This document shows positions 17,051 through 25,946 of a stretch of 64,000 nt of DNA, one piece after another. Source of the DNA: Candidatus Eiseniibacteriota bacterium (GTDB lineage Bacteria > Orphanbacterota > Orphanbacteria > Orphanbacterales > Orphanbacteraceae); contig JAJRWB010000044.1 of NCBI GenBank assembly GCA_024276995.1, forward strand, positions 79,000-142,999. Reading direction: 5' to 3'. The notes beneath the pieces are model-generated. The model was not told the origin of the DNA, made no database searches, and saw only the letters and a list, made by a program, of their open reading frames with translations. The first letter of the stretch is position 1; the number at the start of each line of letters is the position of its first letter. The translations under genes and the position numbers were made by a program.

Positions 17051-19432
17051 TCAGTTTCCCGATACGAAGAAGGTCGCTTCTTTGCGCGAGCTGTTCCCCG
17101 CCTGGTAGAAAGCGTGGATCACTACCGTGTGGGAACCGGCGCTGAGATGCTTTCGCACATGGAACATCACCAAGTCCCTCTCCGGGTCCCACTCGGCGAT
17201 CACCCGATTCCCGTCGAGAATGATCTGGACGTCCTCGGCGCCGAAACCCGATCCGACGTCGGTCACCTTCGCCTGGAGCCTCGGTTTCTTCGTGCCGACC
17301 ACGGCGCCCTGCGCGGGCCGCAGACCGTAGATGCGCGGCGGTTCGTCGTCGCGAATGAGGGCGTATCGCGACAAGATCCGCGCCCGCGACCAGATCGTAC
17401 CGTCCTCCTCCTGCTGGGGACGGCTCATGAAGTTCCACCGGTTGTGCACGTCGAGACGATAGACGGAGACCTTCTTCCGCTCGCCGCTGTCGACGAACGG
17501 CTCGATTCCCACTTCCACATCCTCCCGGAGGAGGGCACCGGCCGGCTCGTATCGGTAGACAGGGCTCATGTAGACGAGACCCTCCTCGAGGGGAGGCGCC
17601 TCGATCTGCTCGATTCGAAAATAGCTGTCCCGCACAAGGGCGGTACGCGGCACCTTCAGCTTCGCCCTCCCCTCCCGGTCGGTCACGAGGCCTCCCTTAC
17701 GCCCCCCCACCTTGGCGGCGCGGATCTCCTTCACCACCGACCACTCACCGCCACCGTTCCCCGTGACGGAGACCTCCACCCACGCCGGCTCCGACCCGAG
17801 ATCGGAAAGCTGTACGAGCGCCTCGAAGCGCAACGGGGAGACCCGTTCGATCGGGGGACGAAGCACCGACCGGTCGCTTCTCACGACCCGGAGGTTCACG
17901 TCGTAAGGAAAAGCCCTGTCGAGTTCGAGCACGGCGAGCGCCGCGTCGGCGTGGTACTCGATGTCGAGATTCATCACCGGTTCGGGCGCGTCGATCCCCT
18001 TGTAATTGCGGAAGAGATAGACCGGTTGGAGGATAGCGCCCTCGGGGGTGGTCGCTTCCACCTTGAAAACGAGCGGCTTGCGGGCCGCCTGGGTCGAGGG
18101 GAACCCCTTCGCCACCCACGCGCCCCGCTTGGACGACCAGAACGCCTGGCGTTCCTCCCACCGGCGCGCCCCGTTGAGGGAGCGCGACACGGTCACTTCG
18201 CCGAGATCGGCGGGCGAGCGGTCGAAGAAGACGGTCACCTCGCTGTCGTCGACGACCCGTGCCCGGCGCACCGACGGAAGCGTCCCCGCGATCACGTCGA
18301 GCACCGCCTTCGCCTCGTTGCCGCTCGCATCGCCGGCGATCAGCTCGATCGTGTGCCTTCCCGAGCCGAGAAGCGTCTCCTCCGAATCCTCATCCCCGTC
18401 TCCCACGAGCACGCCGGCGTTCCGGCGGTCGGTGATGGTGAAGGGAAGGAGGTTCGACGCCGTTGTGAAAAGCCTGTGGTAACGGCTCCCCCCCTTCTCG
18501 ATCGATTCCTGGTCGAACTCGATCCCCACCAGGTGGGCGACGTCGTACGAAAACTGGTCGAACTGCGCCACGTAGGTGACGTTGTCGTCCACCAGGAGGT
18601 CGAGGCGGTAGACGCCGAGCACGTAACCGCACGACTTCTGCCGGTCGTCGGTCTGCATCTTGATGCCCACCGGCCCGCGAATCGTGACCGGGTGGTCGAC
18701 ACGGTAGACCCCCTCTTCCTCCGACCAGGTGAAGTCGAGCGTCGTCGGCCTCACCGATCCGTTCACCGCGGCGGTCCCCTCGAGGGGGGTGAGGACGACC
18801 GAACGGATCTCGGGCGGGTAATCGTCGTTGATGGGAAAACCGTTCAAAATCGGGTTGATCGGCTTGTCCTCCCCGTCGCGAAGCTCGAAGTGAAGATGGG
18901 GCGCCCCTACGCCGGTCTGCCCCGAGTAGCCGATCACCTCGCCCCCCTTCACCGGGATGCTCCCCGGCTCGAGCCGGAGATCGACGGTGTAGCGATCCCT
19001 CTTCAGCTGTTCCCTCTCCACCGCCTCGCGGATCCGGGGAACGAAATCGGAAAGATGGGCGAACACGGCGATCCTGCCGTCGGGAAGACGAAGATAAACC
19101 GCCTTGCCGTAGCCGTAAGGGGAGGTCCGGATGCGATACACTTCGCCGTCGGCGATCGCCCGCACCTTGAATCCCGTCTTGCCGTTGGTCGACAGGTCGA
19201 TGCCCGCATGGAAGTGATTCCGCCTGTACTCGGCGAACGATGAGGTGAGGCATCCCTTGTAGGCGAGCGGCCAGAGATAGTGGGGGTCCGAACTCCCCGC
19301 CGGCACGGCGGAAGGCAGGAGGAGGCCCGCCAGGAGCATCGGGGCGAAAAGAGTGCCGCGGACGCGCTTCGCCGCGACGGCCGGCGGCCGGTTCGATCGG
19401 TTCGCACTCTGCCGGAAAATGCCGCTCACCAC
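17051..19432 (-). CDS. Large M23 family metallopeptidase, exported
   Basis: This 793-residue protein has a signal sequence (about residues 24-46) and an M23 peptidase domain near 50-200. Zinc ligands are in FHAGID (His and Asp) and HLHFE, and the domain carries HLSDFV and GYSGQTGVGAPHLHF, as in lysostaphin-type peptidoglycan endopeptidases. The other 590 residues are beta-rich, Ig/FN3-like, and end in a segment (DVGSGFGAEDVQIILDG) typical of extracellular Ig-like folds. The start is GTG at 19432, preceded by GGGGAG at good spacing. It should act on peptidoglycan cross-links or bind wall-associated partners. It precedes dnaE by 55 bases. Confidence 0.88.
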   Translation of the reverse strand: MVSGIFRQSANRSNRPPAVAAKRVRGTLFAPMLLAGLLLPSAVPAGSSDPHYLWPLAYKGCLTSSFAEYRRNHFHAGIDLSTNGKTGFKVRAIADGEVYRIRTSPYGYGKAVYLRLPDGRIAVFAHLSDFVPRIREAVEREQLKRDRYTVDLRLEPGSIPVKGGEVIGYSGQTGVGAPHLHFELRDGEDKPINPILNGFPINDDYPPEIRSVVLTPLEGTAAVNGSVRPTTLDFTWSEEEGVYRVDHPVTIRGPVGIKMQTDDRQKSCGYVLGVYRLDLLVDDNVTYVAQFDQFSYDVAHLVGIEFDQESIEKGGSRYHRLFTTASNLLPFTITDRRNAGVLVGDGDEDSEETLLGSGRHTIELIAGDASGNEAKAVLDVIAGTLPSVRRARVVDDSEVTVFFDRSPADLGEVTVSRSLNGARRWEERQAFWSSKRGAWVAKGFPSTQAARKPLVFKVEATTPEGAILQPVYLFRNYKGIDAPEPVMNLDIEYHADAALAVLELDRAFPYDVNLRVVRSDRSVLRPPIERVSPLRFEALVQLSDLGSEPAWVEVSVTGNGGGEWSVVKEIRAAKVGGRKGGLVTDREGRAKLKVPRTALVRDSYFRIEQIEAPPLEEGLVYMSPVYRYEPAGALLREDVEVGIEPFVDSGERKKVSVYRLDVHNRWNFMSRPQQEEDGTIWSRARILSRYALIRDDEPPRIYGLRPAQGAVVGTKKPRLQAKVTDVGSGFGAEDVQIILDGNRVIAEWDPERDLVMFHVRKHLSAGSHTVVIHAFYQAGNSSRKEATFFVSGN

Positions 19433-19451
19433 TCTTTCTCCCCGGACAGGA

Positions 19452-19480
19452 AACTAGCACCCGCTCCGACGGGAAGTCAA
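19452..19480 (-). promoter_or_regulatory. Promoter for the M23 peptidase gene
   Basis: On the minus strand, TTGACT (19480-19475), a 17-base spacer and CTAGTT (19457-19452) lie 20 bases before the GTG start. There is room for the GGGGAG ribosome site. No other promoter is evident before dnaE, so this may also serve the dnaE run. Confidence 0.5.
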
Positions 19481-19514
19481 GGGAATGAAACGATTTCCCC
19501 GCGAATTGTCCCGG

Positions 19515-19543
19515 TTGCTCCCGCCGGGGAAGGTGTGTTATCG
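19515..19543 (+). promoter_or_regulatory. Possible promoter for the PpiD-like gene
   Basis: TTGCTC (19515-19520), a 17-base spacer and TTATCG (19538-19543) lie about 110 bases before the ATG at 19653. It overlaps no gene and is the best candidate in the 220-base divergent region. Confidence 0.4.
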
Positions 19544-19652
19544 TTCACCGGTTGAACGCCCGGGGCCGGGTCGCCGGTTCCCGCTCTCTCCGCATTGGCC
19601 CCGCGGCGGCGGGAGAGATCATTCATACCGCAGAACCAGGAGATCGGATCAG

Positions 19653-21470
19653 ATGCTGCAACAGATGAGGCAGAACACGAAGGTGATCCTTTGGATCGTC
19701 ATCCTTGCCTTCGTGGGACTCATATTCGCCGTTTGGGGGATGGACCTTAAGAGATCGGGGGGATCGTCCCGCACCGGCGCGGTGGGCAAAGTGAACGGCC
19801 GCCAGGTGAGCGCCGACGCCTACAACCAAGCCTACCAGCAAGAGGTGGAGGCCTACCAGGGGCAGACCGACCTCCCGGTGATGCCCGGCGTGGTGAAGGC
19901 CCTCGAGGAGCGGGCGTGGGAAAGGGTGGTCAACCAGAAGATCATCGAAGAGAACGTCGCCCGCAGGGGAATCGTCATCTCCGACGACGAAGTGGTGTTG
20001 AACATCCGCACCAATCCGCCCGATTTCGTCCGTCAAAGCGAAACGTTCCAGAAGGACGGGCAATTCGACTACCAGAAATACGTTCAATACGTGAATGATC
20101 CGAGCATCGACTGGCGCTGGCTGGAGAAGTATTTCCGCGAACAGCTTCCCATGGCCCATCTGCAAACGCGGGTCTGCTCCAACGCGCGGATCACCGAGGG
20201 GGAACTGCGCGACCTGTACGCCCAAAGAAGCGAAATGGTCGATTTTTCGTATATCGCCTTTCTCCCGTCGGAATTCGAGTATGTGCCGGTTTCCGTCACC
20301 GACGAGGAGGTGCGCGCCTACTACGACGGCCACACCGATGAGTTCACCGCCGAGGAAGAAGCGGAGATGGAATTCACGGCGGTTCCCATCGAGGTGGCGG
20401 AGAAAGACAAAGAGACGATCCGCGACCGGATGAACCAGGTGCTTCAGAAGATCGAGGAAGGCACCTCTTTCGAGGACCTCGCCCGTTTCTTTTCCCAGGG
20501 GATGACCGCGTCCGACGGCGGGAACCTCGGTGTCTTCCGTAAAGGCTCGCTCACTCCCGACATCGAAGAGACCGCCTTCTCGCTGAAGGCGGGAGAGGTG
20601 AGCGACATCATCGAACGGGATACGGACATGCAGATTCTCAAGTGCTACGAGCGAACCGAGGACGACCAGGGAGTGTCGATCCGTCTCGGGCAGATCTACC
20701 TGCGCATCGAGCCGGGACCGGAGACGATCGAGGCGGTTCGCGCCAGGACGGAGAAGCTGAAAACCACGGCGGAGGTTTCCGGGCTGGCGGCGGCGGCGGC
20801 GGAAGAGGGGCTCGATCTCCTCGGCACGGGGCCGTTCCCCCGCGGCACGTACGTTCCCGCCGTGGGCGAACTGGCGCCGGCGAACGTCTTCGCCTTCTCG
20901 GCGGAGCCGGGCGACGTGAGCGACCCGATCCTGAAAGACAACCGTTATTATATCTTCTCCCTCGTCCGCCGCGATTCGGTTCACACCCGTACTTTCGAGG
21001 AAGTGGCCGACCTGGCGCGAAAGGGTGCGGAGCGGGAAAAACGTCTCGTTCTCGCGAAGAACGGCGCGGAACGTTTCCGCACGGAAGTCGAGAAGGGCGC
21101 CTCCCTCGAGACGATCGCGAAAAAGGTGAAGAGAGAAGTGATGCCGGCAAACGGTGTTTCCCGGCTCAGCGCCGTGCCGGGTCTCGGGCAGGATCTCGAT
21201 CTCGTGCTCGCGGCGTTCGCCGCCCCCGACAGCACCGTCATCGGACCGGTGAACACGTCGATGGGGAGTTTCTTCCTCTACAGAACGGGCGTGACCCCCT
21301 TCAACGAACAGCAGTACGCCGCCGAGAGAGGGTCGCTCATCCGCTCCCTCCTGTATACGCGGGAAGACTTCTTCTTCCGGAACTGGCTGAAAACGCAAAG
21401 GGAGAAGGCGGACATCGAGGATTACCGTCCCGAGCTGGCGGCGGCGTCGAAGAAATCGAACCCGAACTGA
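19653..21470 (+). CDS. PpiD-like membrane-anchored peptidyl-prolyl isomerase/chaperone
   Basis: This 605-residue protein has the PpiD plan: a short cytoplasmic N-terminus, one membrane span (about 11-29), a SurA/PpiD-type N-terminal chaperone region (VGKVNGRQVSADAYNQAYQQ onward) and a parvulin-type PPIC domain at about 230-335 (FEDLARFFSQ, GGNLGVFRKG). A long C-terminal arm follows. It should face the periplasm and help fold exported proteins, which implies an outer membrane or a periplasm-like space. The ATG at 19653 has AGGAGA nine bases upstream. It is transcribed alone and ends at a clear intrinsic terminator. Confidence 0.9.
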   Translation: MLQQMRQNTKVILWIVILAFVGLIFAVWGMDLKRSGGSSRTGAVGKVNGRQVSADAYNQAYQQEVEAYQGQTDLPVMPGVVKALEERAWERVVNQKIIEENVARRGIVISDDEVVLNIRTNPPDFVRQSETFQKDGQFDYQKYVQYVNDPSIDWRWLEKYFREQLPMAHLQTRVCSNARITEGELRDLYAQRSEMVDFSYIAFLPSEFEYVPVSVTDEEVRAYYDGHTDEFTAEEEAEMEFTAVPIEVAEKDKETIRDRMNQVLQKIEEGTSFEDLARFFSQGMTASDGGNLGVFRKGSLTPDIEETAFSLKAGEVSDIIERDTDMQILKCYERTEDDQGVSIRLGQIYLRIEPGPETIEAVRARTEKLKTTAEVSGLAAAAAEEGLDLLGTGPFPRGTYVPAVGELAPANVFAFSAEPGDVSDPILKDNRYYIFSLVRRDSVHTRTFEEVADLARKGAEREKRLVLAKNGAERFRTEVEKGASLETIAKKVKREVMPANGVSRLSAVPGLGQDLDLVLAAFAAPDSTVIGPVNTSMGSFFLYRTGVTPFNEQQYAAERGSLIRSLLYTREDFFFRNWLKTQREKADIEDYRPELAAASKKSNPN

Positions 21471-21497
21471 CCGCGCACACAATCGTTGTGACAACCG

Positions 21498-21526
21498 AAA
21501 ACGGCCGCCCGCGGGTGGCCGTTTTT
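21498..21526 (+). terminator. Rho-independent terminator after the PpiD-like gene
   Basis: AAACGGCC (21498-21505) pairs perfectly with GGCCGTTT (21517-21524), with an 11-base loop and a run of five T ending at 21526. It lies 28 bases after the stop. The A-run on the opposite side may let it also stop the leftward tatA operon transcript, although tatA ends 47 bases away. Confidence 0.85.
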
Positions 21527-21572
21527 CATCGCGCCCGCTTAAGAGCAGGGCACGCCCGAAGAGGCAGGGACG

Positions 21573-21839
21573 TCATTCTCCCTCGGGCTTCTTCTCGTCG
21601 CCGGCGCTCTCCTCTTTGGTGTCGGGTCCGTCGCCGGCGCTTTTCTTCTTCGAGGAATCCTTCTTCTCGTACTCGTCGAGGTCGATGTCCGCCTGGATCT
21701 CCTTCGTCGCCTTCTTGAACTCCCGGATTCCCTTTCCCATCGCCTTGCCCACCTCGGGAAGTCGCTTCGCCCCGAAGAGAAGAAGCACGAGAAGAAAAAT
21801 CAGAAGCAGTTCCTGAATACCGATCCCCCCGAATCCCAT
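21573..21839 (-). CDS. tatA: Sec-independent protein translocase TatA/E family protein
   Basis: This 88-residue protein is a typical TatA: short periplasmic N-terminus, one membrane helix (about 7-22, IQELLLIFLLVLLLFG), the FGAKRLPEVGKAMGKGIREF hinge and amphipathic helix, then a charged Lys/Glu/Asp tail. TatA oligomers form the pore-like part of the twin-arginine pathway for folded proteins. The ATG has GGAG five bases upstream. It is the last gene of the groES-led operon. tatB and tatC are not in the window. Confidence 0.93.
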   Translation of the reverse strand: MGFGGIGIQELLLIFLLVLLLFGAKRLPEVGKAMGKGIREFKKATKEIQADIDLDEYEKKDSSKKKSAGDGPDTKEESAGDEKKPEGE

Positions 21840-21887
21840 GATTTCTCCACCTTCCCGGCGCCGGGCCGGCGCCTTTTCGGTGCGCGC

Positions 21888-22370
21888 CTATTCGGTTCGC
21901 GCCTGAGGATCGGGAAGCCGTTTCCGGCTGTCCGATCCGAGGGTGACCGACACGTCGAGCATTTCGGTCGAATCGGGCGCGAGGACCACCCGGCCGAAGC
22001 CGAGGGCGTCACGCACCCGCACCGCCGCGTCGCGGTTTCGCGTGAGCGCCACCACTTCCGTCTCCTCGCAGTCGAAGGAGGGGGCGTTCTTCATTTCCAC
22101 CACGTCGAACCGCTCGAACCGGCGGAGATAGTGGGTCGCCTTCAGCGCGAGCCCCTCTTCGCCGCACCCATTGAGAATCCTCACCGTGATCCTCTCCCCC
22201 GGCGCCGACAGGGCGGTGCCGTCGGAGTCGTCCGCCACGTGGGCGGACAGGGGAAAAAGATACAGAGCGATCAGCGCCGCGGTGAGGGCGAGGAAAACCC
22301 GGTTGAACATCCGGACCACGCCCCCTTTCTTCTTCCGCGAACTCTTTCGCGATCGGCTCTTCTTCCTCAC
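21888..22370 (-). CDS. Membrane-anchored LytR C-terminal-domain protein
   Basis: The 160-residue protein begins with a strongly basic cytoplasmic segment (RKKSRSRKSSRKKKGG), then one membrane helix (about 23-41), then a domain resembling LytR_C: ITVRILNGCGEEGLA, followed by the ALGFGRVVLAPDS region. This domain is found alone or after LytR/Cps2A/Psr catalytic domains; the catalytic part is missing here, so it is not a ligase by itself. I take the GTG at 22370, which overlaps the HIT gene stop as GTGA; an ATG at 22307 would delete the basic stretch. A cell-envelope role is inferred. Confidence 0.7.
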   Translation of the reverse strand: MRKKSRSRKSSRKKKGGVVRMFNRVFLALTAALIALYLFPLSAHVADDSDGTALSAPGERITVRILNGCGEEGLALKATHYLRRFERFDVVEMKNAPSFDCEETEVVALTRNRDAAVRVRDALGFGRVVLAPDSTEMLDVSVTLGSDSRKRLPDPQARTE

Positions 22371-22867
22371 CGCTCCCTTTCGTGGCGCGCGAAACTCTCG
22401 CGCAGCCTGGCGCCGGTTTCGTCGAGCCCCTGGGGAATCACCCTGGCGTTCCCGAAAAGGGGCATGAAGTTGGTGTCTCCCTGCCAGCGCGGTACGAGGT
22501 GGATGTGCAGGTGTCCCGGAACGCCGGCCCCCGCCGCGCGCCCCTCGTTCACCCCCATGTTGATCCCCTCGGGGCGGAACACGTCCCGGACGACCCTTTC
22601 GCACAGCGCGAGAAGGGAGATCACCTCGCCCCCCTCCTCCGAGGTCAGTTCGTCGAACGAGCCGACGTGTCGAAAGGGCGCGATCATGATGTGACCGGGA
22701 TTATAGGGGAAGGCGTTCAGGATGACAAAAGTTTTCCCTCTCCTAAGGAGAATATGGTTCGCCTCGTCGCTTTCCTCGGCCGGTTTGTCGCAGAAGATGC
22801 ACCCGCCCTCCTTCTTTCCCACGCTTTCGATATAAGGCATCCTCCACGTCGCCCAGAGTCTATCCAT
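22367..22867 (-). CDS. HIT family nucleotide hydrolase/phosphorylase
   Basis: The 166-residue protein has the histidine triad HLHIHLVPRW (near residue 119) that gives HIT enzymes their AMP-transferring histidine. CIFC at 23-26 is the zinc-binding pair seen in many bacterial HIT proteins. Length and the N-terminus (MDRLWATWRMPYI) match the longer bacterial group related to Ap4A phosphorylases. Substrates would be dinucleoside polyphosphates or nucleoside phosphoramidates. A strong ribosome site (GGAGGGGAGG) precedes the ATG. It overlaps the upstream GlmU-like gene by eight bases. Confidence 0.88.
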   Translation of the reverse strand: MDRLWATWRMPYIESVGKKEGGCIFCDKPAEESDEANHILLRRGKTFVILNAFPYNPGHIMIAPFRHVGSFDELTSEEGGEVISLLALCERVVRDVFRPEGINMGVNEGRAAGAGVPGHLHIHLVPRWQGDTNFMPLFGNARVIPQGLDETGARLRESFARHERER

Positions 22868-23600
22868 GATTCCTCCCCTCCAGGTGCCGCTCCGCCAGGC
22901 GGAGATGCTCCGCCGTGTTGATTCCGAAAATCTCCCAAACGTCGTCGAGAACGAAGGGGAGAACGGCGAGACGCTCGTCGCGGAAACGGCCGATCACGTA
23001 GGTGAGATAGTACTCGCCGCTCGCGTTGTCGTTCCCGAGAATGGGAAGAGTCTCGAAGAGCGGCCCGGCGGCGAAGCAGTACGTGCCCGAATTGATCTCG
23101 CCGATCTTCCGCTCTTCCTCGGTGGCGTCCTTCTGCTCGACGATCCGCTCGACGACGCCGCCCGGTCCCCGGACGATCCGGCCGTACCCGGTCGGATCGG
23201 CGAACTCGGCGGTCACCACCGTGGCGGCGGGACCGGCCTCCTCGTGGGCGCGCAGCAGGTCGAGCAACGTCTTCGAGCGGACGAGCGGCACATCGCCGCT
23301 GAGCACCACCACCGAACCGCTCTCCCCTTCGAGGAGTTCCTTCGCCTGGAGCACGGCGTGGCCCGTCCCCTTCTGCTCCCGCTGCCAGGCGAACTCGACG
23401 TTCCGATCGCCCACCGTGTCGATCACCCGCTCACCCCCGTGACCGACGATGAGCACCGTCCTGTCGAAGCGGGCGCCCTCGATGGCGTCGAGCACGAAAC
23501 GGATCAACGGCTTCCCTTTCAGCAGATGGAGCACCTTGGGAAGGTCCGATTTCATTCTCGTTCCGGCGCCGGCCGCGAGGATGACGGCGATTCTCTTCAT
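22860..23600 (-). CDS. GlmU-type UDP-N-acetylglucosamine pyrophosphorylase domain, no acetyltransferase domain
   Basis: The 246-residue protein carries the GlmU nucleotidyltransferase signature LAAGAGTRMKSDLPKVLH at the N-terminus, QKGTGHAVLQA, LSGDVPL (metal Asp) and the GEINSGTYCF segment. The protein stops where the left-handed beta-helix acetyltransferase of bifunctional GlmU (about 450 residues) should begin. It should make UDP-GlcNAc from UTP and GlcNAc-1-phosphate, and another enzyme would have to provide GlcN-1-phosphate acetylation. Its ATG shares one base with the panC stop (TAATG). No frameshift is evident, and the stop overlaps the next gene neatly, so the short form looks native. 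Confidence 0.85.
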   Translation of the reverse strand: MKRIAVILAAGAGTRMKSDLPKVLHLLKGKPLIRFVLDAIEGARFDRTVLIVGHGGERVIDTVGDRNVEFAWQREQKGTGHAVLQAKELLEGESGSVVVLSGDVPLVRSKTLLDLLRAHEEAGPAATVVTAEFADPTGYGRIVRGPGGVVERIVEQKDATEEERKIGEINSGTYCFAAGPLFETLPILGNDNASGEYYLTYVIGRFRDERLAVLPFVLDDVWEIFGINTAEHLRLAERHLEGRNHG

Positions 23601-24487
23601 TAGGGAAGTATCTCCTCCACCTTCTCTCCGATCCGAAGACAGATGTTATCGATCAGCCGCGCTCCCCCGACGTTCGCCGCGACCGCCAGGATGAGGTCGC
23701 CGGTCGCCTCTTTCACCGGCCCGAGGGTCGACAGATCGACGCAGCAAGCGTACTCGCAAACCACCGTCGGCCCGGCGGCCGCCAGAACGCCCTCCATGAT
23801 CTTCACGAGACGGTTCGCCGCCCTTTCTCCCTCCTCCGCCGCGCGCCGCGCGGCGGTGAGAGCGCCGAAAAGCGCCGGCGCCGCCCGTCGCTCTTCGGGC
23901 GAGAGATAGGCGTTCCGCGAGCTGAGGGCGAGACCGTCCGCCTCGCGCACCGTCGGCACGGCGACGATCTTCCAGGGGCCGCACAGGTCACGCACCATGG
24001 CGCGGATCACCACGAGTTGCTGCGCGTCCTTCGCTCCGAAGTACGCCGCTCGCGGATCGACGAGAGTCAAGAGCTTCCAGACCACCGTGGCGACTCCGCG
24101 GAAGTGCCCTTTTCGCTTTTCGCCGCAAAGAACGTCCGAGAGGCCTTCCACTTCGATATACGTTCTATGGCCGGCGGGATAGATCTCGTCCGCGCCCGGA
24201 TGAAAAAGAATCGTCGCCCCCGCGTCGCCGGCGAGCCGGCGATCCCGCTCGAAGTCTCTCGGGTACTTCTCAAAATCCTCGCCCGGTCCGAACTGGGCCG
24301 GGTTGACGAAGACGCTCACCACGACGTCGTCGTTCTCCTCCGCCGCCCGGGCGATGAGCGAAAGATGGCCGTCGTGAAGCGCCCCCATTGTGGGAACGAA
24401 CCCGATCGTCCTCCCCTTCGCGCGGCGCTCCCCTAGCAGCGCGGCGAGATCGGCGCCGCTCGACGGTGCCGCCGGCGAAGCGGTCAC
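23600..24487 (-). CDS. panC: Pantothenate synthetase
   Basis: PanC joins pantoate and beta-alanine with ATP to give pantothenate, the CoA precursor. The 295-residue protein has the HxGH-like motif in PTMGALHDGHLSL (near 35) and the second signature LSSRNAYLSPEERRAA (near 190), both typical. GTG start overlaps the panB stop as GTGA, so panB and panC are co-translated. panD (beta-alanine supply) is not seen in the window; coaX for the next CoA step is at 51170-51943. Confidence 0.96.
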   Translation of the reverse strand: MTASPAAPSSGADLAALLGERRAKGRTIGFVPTMGALHDGHLSLIARAAEENDDVVVSVFVNPAQFGPGEDFEKYPRDFERDRRLAGDAGATILFHPGADEIYPAGHRTYIEVEGLSDVLCGEKRKGHFRGVATVVWKLLTLVDPRAAYFGAKDAQQLVVIRAMVRDLCGPWKIVAVPTVREADGLALSSRNAYLSPEERRAAPALFGALTAARRAAEEGERAANRLVKIMEGVLAAAGPTVVCEYACCVDLSTLGPVKEATGDLILAVAANVGGARLIDNICLRIGEKVEEILP

Positions 24488-25302
24488 CGGTCGCCGTCCG
24501 GCTCATACGAATGCTCCGCCCCCGGGAAATGTCCCTTCTTCACGTCGTCCACGTATTCCCGGAAGGCGCGGTCCATCTCGTCTCGTATCTTCGCGTAGAC
24601 CTTTACGAATTTCGGCGTGAACTCGTCATAGATGCCGAGCATGTCGTGGGTGACGAGCACCTGCCCGTCGCAATCGGGCCCGGCGCCGATGCCGATGGTC
24701 GGAATGGTCACCGCCTCGGTCACCTCTTTCGCCACGACCGCGGGGATCGCCTCGAGGACGATGGCGAAACAACCCGCCCCTTCGAGCGCCTTCGCCGCCT
24801 CGACGAGTCTCTCGGCGGAGCGCGGGTTCTTCGCCTGCACCTTGTAGCCGCCGAAACGGAGGATCGACTGGGGCGTCAGCCCGAGGTGGCCCATCACCGG
24901 GATCGACGCCCTATGGAGGGCGCGCACCACCGGGAGCATCGCCCGCCCCCCTTCGAGTTTCACCGCCGAAACGCCTGCCTCCTTGACGAGCCTTCCCGCG
25001 TTCCGCACCGCCTCGGGCACGCTGATCGTGTACGAAAGGAAGGGGAGATCGCCGATCACCAGAGCGCGCGGGCGGGCCCGCACCACCGCCGAGGCATGCA
25101 TGATCACGTCCTCCACGGTGACCGGGAGGGTCGTCTCGTGGCCGTGGACGACCATGCCGAGCGTGTCTCCCACGAGGATCGCGTCGATCCCCGCGCCGTC
25201 GAGGATCTCGGCGGTGGGAAAATCGTACGCCGTAAGCATGGCGATCTTCTCCCCCTTCCTCTTCATCCTGACGAGACTCAGTGGGGTCATTCTCTTCTTC
25301 AT
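24484..25302 (-). CDS. panB: 3-methyl-2-oxobutanoate hydroxymethyltransferase
   Basis: PanB adds a hydroxymethyl group from methylene-tetrahydrofolate to ketoisovalerate, making ketopantoate. The 272-residue protein has the expected boxes: TAYDFPTAEI, ILVGDTLGMVVHG (Mg-binding Asp), the KLEGG segment and GIGAGPDCDGQVLVTHDMLG. Its folate cofactor links it to the nearby folK. The ATG has GGAGG nine bases upstream and overlaps the kinase gene stop as ATGA. Confidence 0.97.
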   Translation of the reverse strand: MKKRMTPLSLVRMKRKGEKIAMLTAYDFPTAEILDGAGIDAILVGDTLGMVVHGHETTLPVTVEDVIMHASAVVRARPRALVIGDLPFLSYTISVPEAVRNAGRLVKEAGVSAVKLEGGRAMLPVVRALHRASIPVMGHLGLTPQSILRFGGYKVQAKNPRSAERLVEAAKALEGAGCFAIVLEAIPAVVAKEVTEAVTIPTIGIGAGPDCDGQVLVTHDMLGIYDEFTPKFVKVYAKIRDEMDRAFREYVDDVKKGHFPGAEHSYEPDGDR

Positions 25303-25946
25303 ACCGCTCGTCCTCCCTTTCGCGACGTGAAGCCGGCGACACCGCTCCGGAGTTTTCCCATCTGCTCGATCAGATCGCCCAGGTCCGATTCGTTCGCGAG
25401 AAAATCGACCTCGCTCGTGTTCACCACGATGAGCGGAGACTGGGTGTAGTGGGAAAAGAAATAGTTGTACGCGTCCTGAAGGACCTCGAGGTAATCCTTC
25501 TCCAGGTTCTTCTCGAAAGGACGGCCCCTCCTGCGGATCCTCTCGAGAAGGAGTTCGGTGCTCGACTGGAGGTAGATCGTGATGTCGGGAGCGGGGATCT
25601 CGCGCTGCATCACCTCCATGAGCCTATCGTAGAGGCTCATCTCGTCGTCGGTCAGGTTGATGCTCGCGAAGATCCGGTCCTTGGCGAAGAGGTAGTCGCT
25701 CACCACGCGATCGACGAAGAGCGACTGCTGGCGCATCTCCTGCTGCTGGCGGAACCGGCTGAGGAGGAAGAAGATCTGCGTCTGGAAGGCATACGAGCGG
25801 ATGTCGTCGTAGAACTTCTTGAGGAACGGGTTCTCCTCGACGACTTCGAGATTGAGACTCGCGCCGAGCCGCTCGGCCAGGGCTCGTGACAAGGTTGTTT
25901 TTCCCGCGCCGATCACTCCCTCGACGACGATATAGCGGTGAATCAT
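25299..25946 (-). CDS. Deoxynucleoside kinase (dNK/dGK-dAK type)
   Basis: The 215-residue protein has a P-loop at the N-terminus (VEGVIGAGKTTLS), the EENPFL and DRVVSDYLFAKDRIF segments of the dNK family, and an Arg-rich lid (ERIRRRGRPFE). It phosphorylates deoxynucleosides for salvage; which base it prefers cannot be read from the sequence. The ATG at 25946 follows GGGGAGG and overlaps the folK stop as ATGA. The folK-dNK-panB-panC order is a linkage I recall from other bacterial groups, which supports this call. Confidence 0.9.
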   Translation of the reverse strand: MIHRYIVVEGVIGAGKTTLSRALAERLGASLNLEVVEENPFLKKFYDDIRSYAFQTQIFFLLSRFRQQQEMRQQSLFVDRVVSDYLFAKDRIFASINLTDDEMSLYDRLMEVMQREIPAPDITIYLQSSTELLLERIRRRGRPFEKNLEKDYLEVLQDAYNYFFSHYTQSPLIVVNTSEVDFLANESDLGDLIEQMGKLRSGVAGFTSRKGGRAV

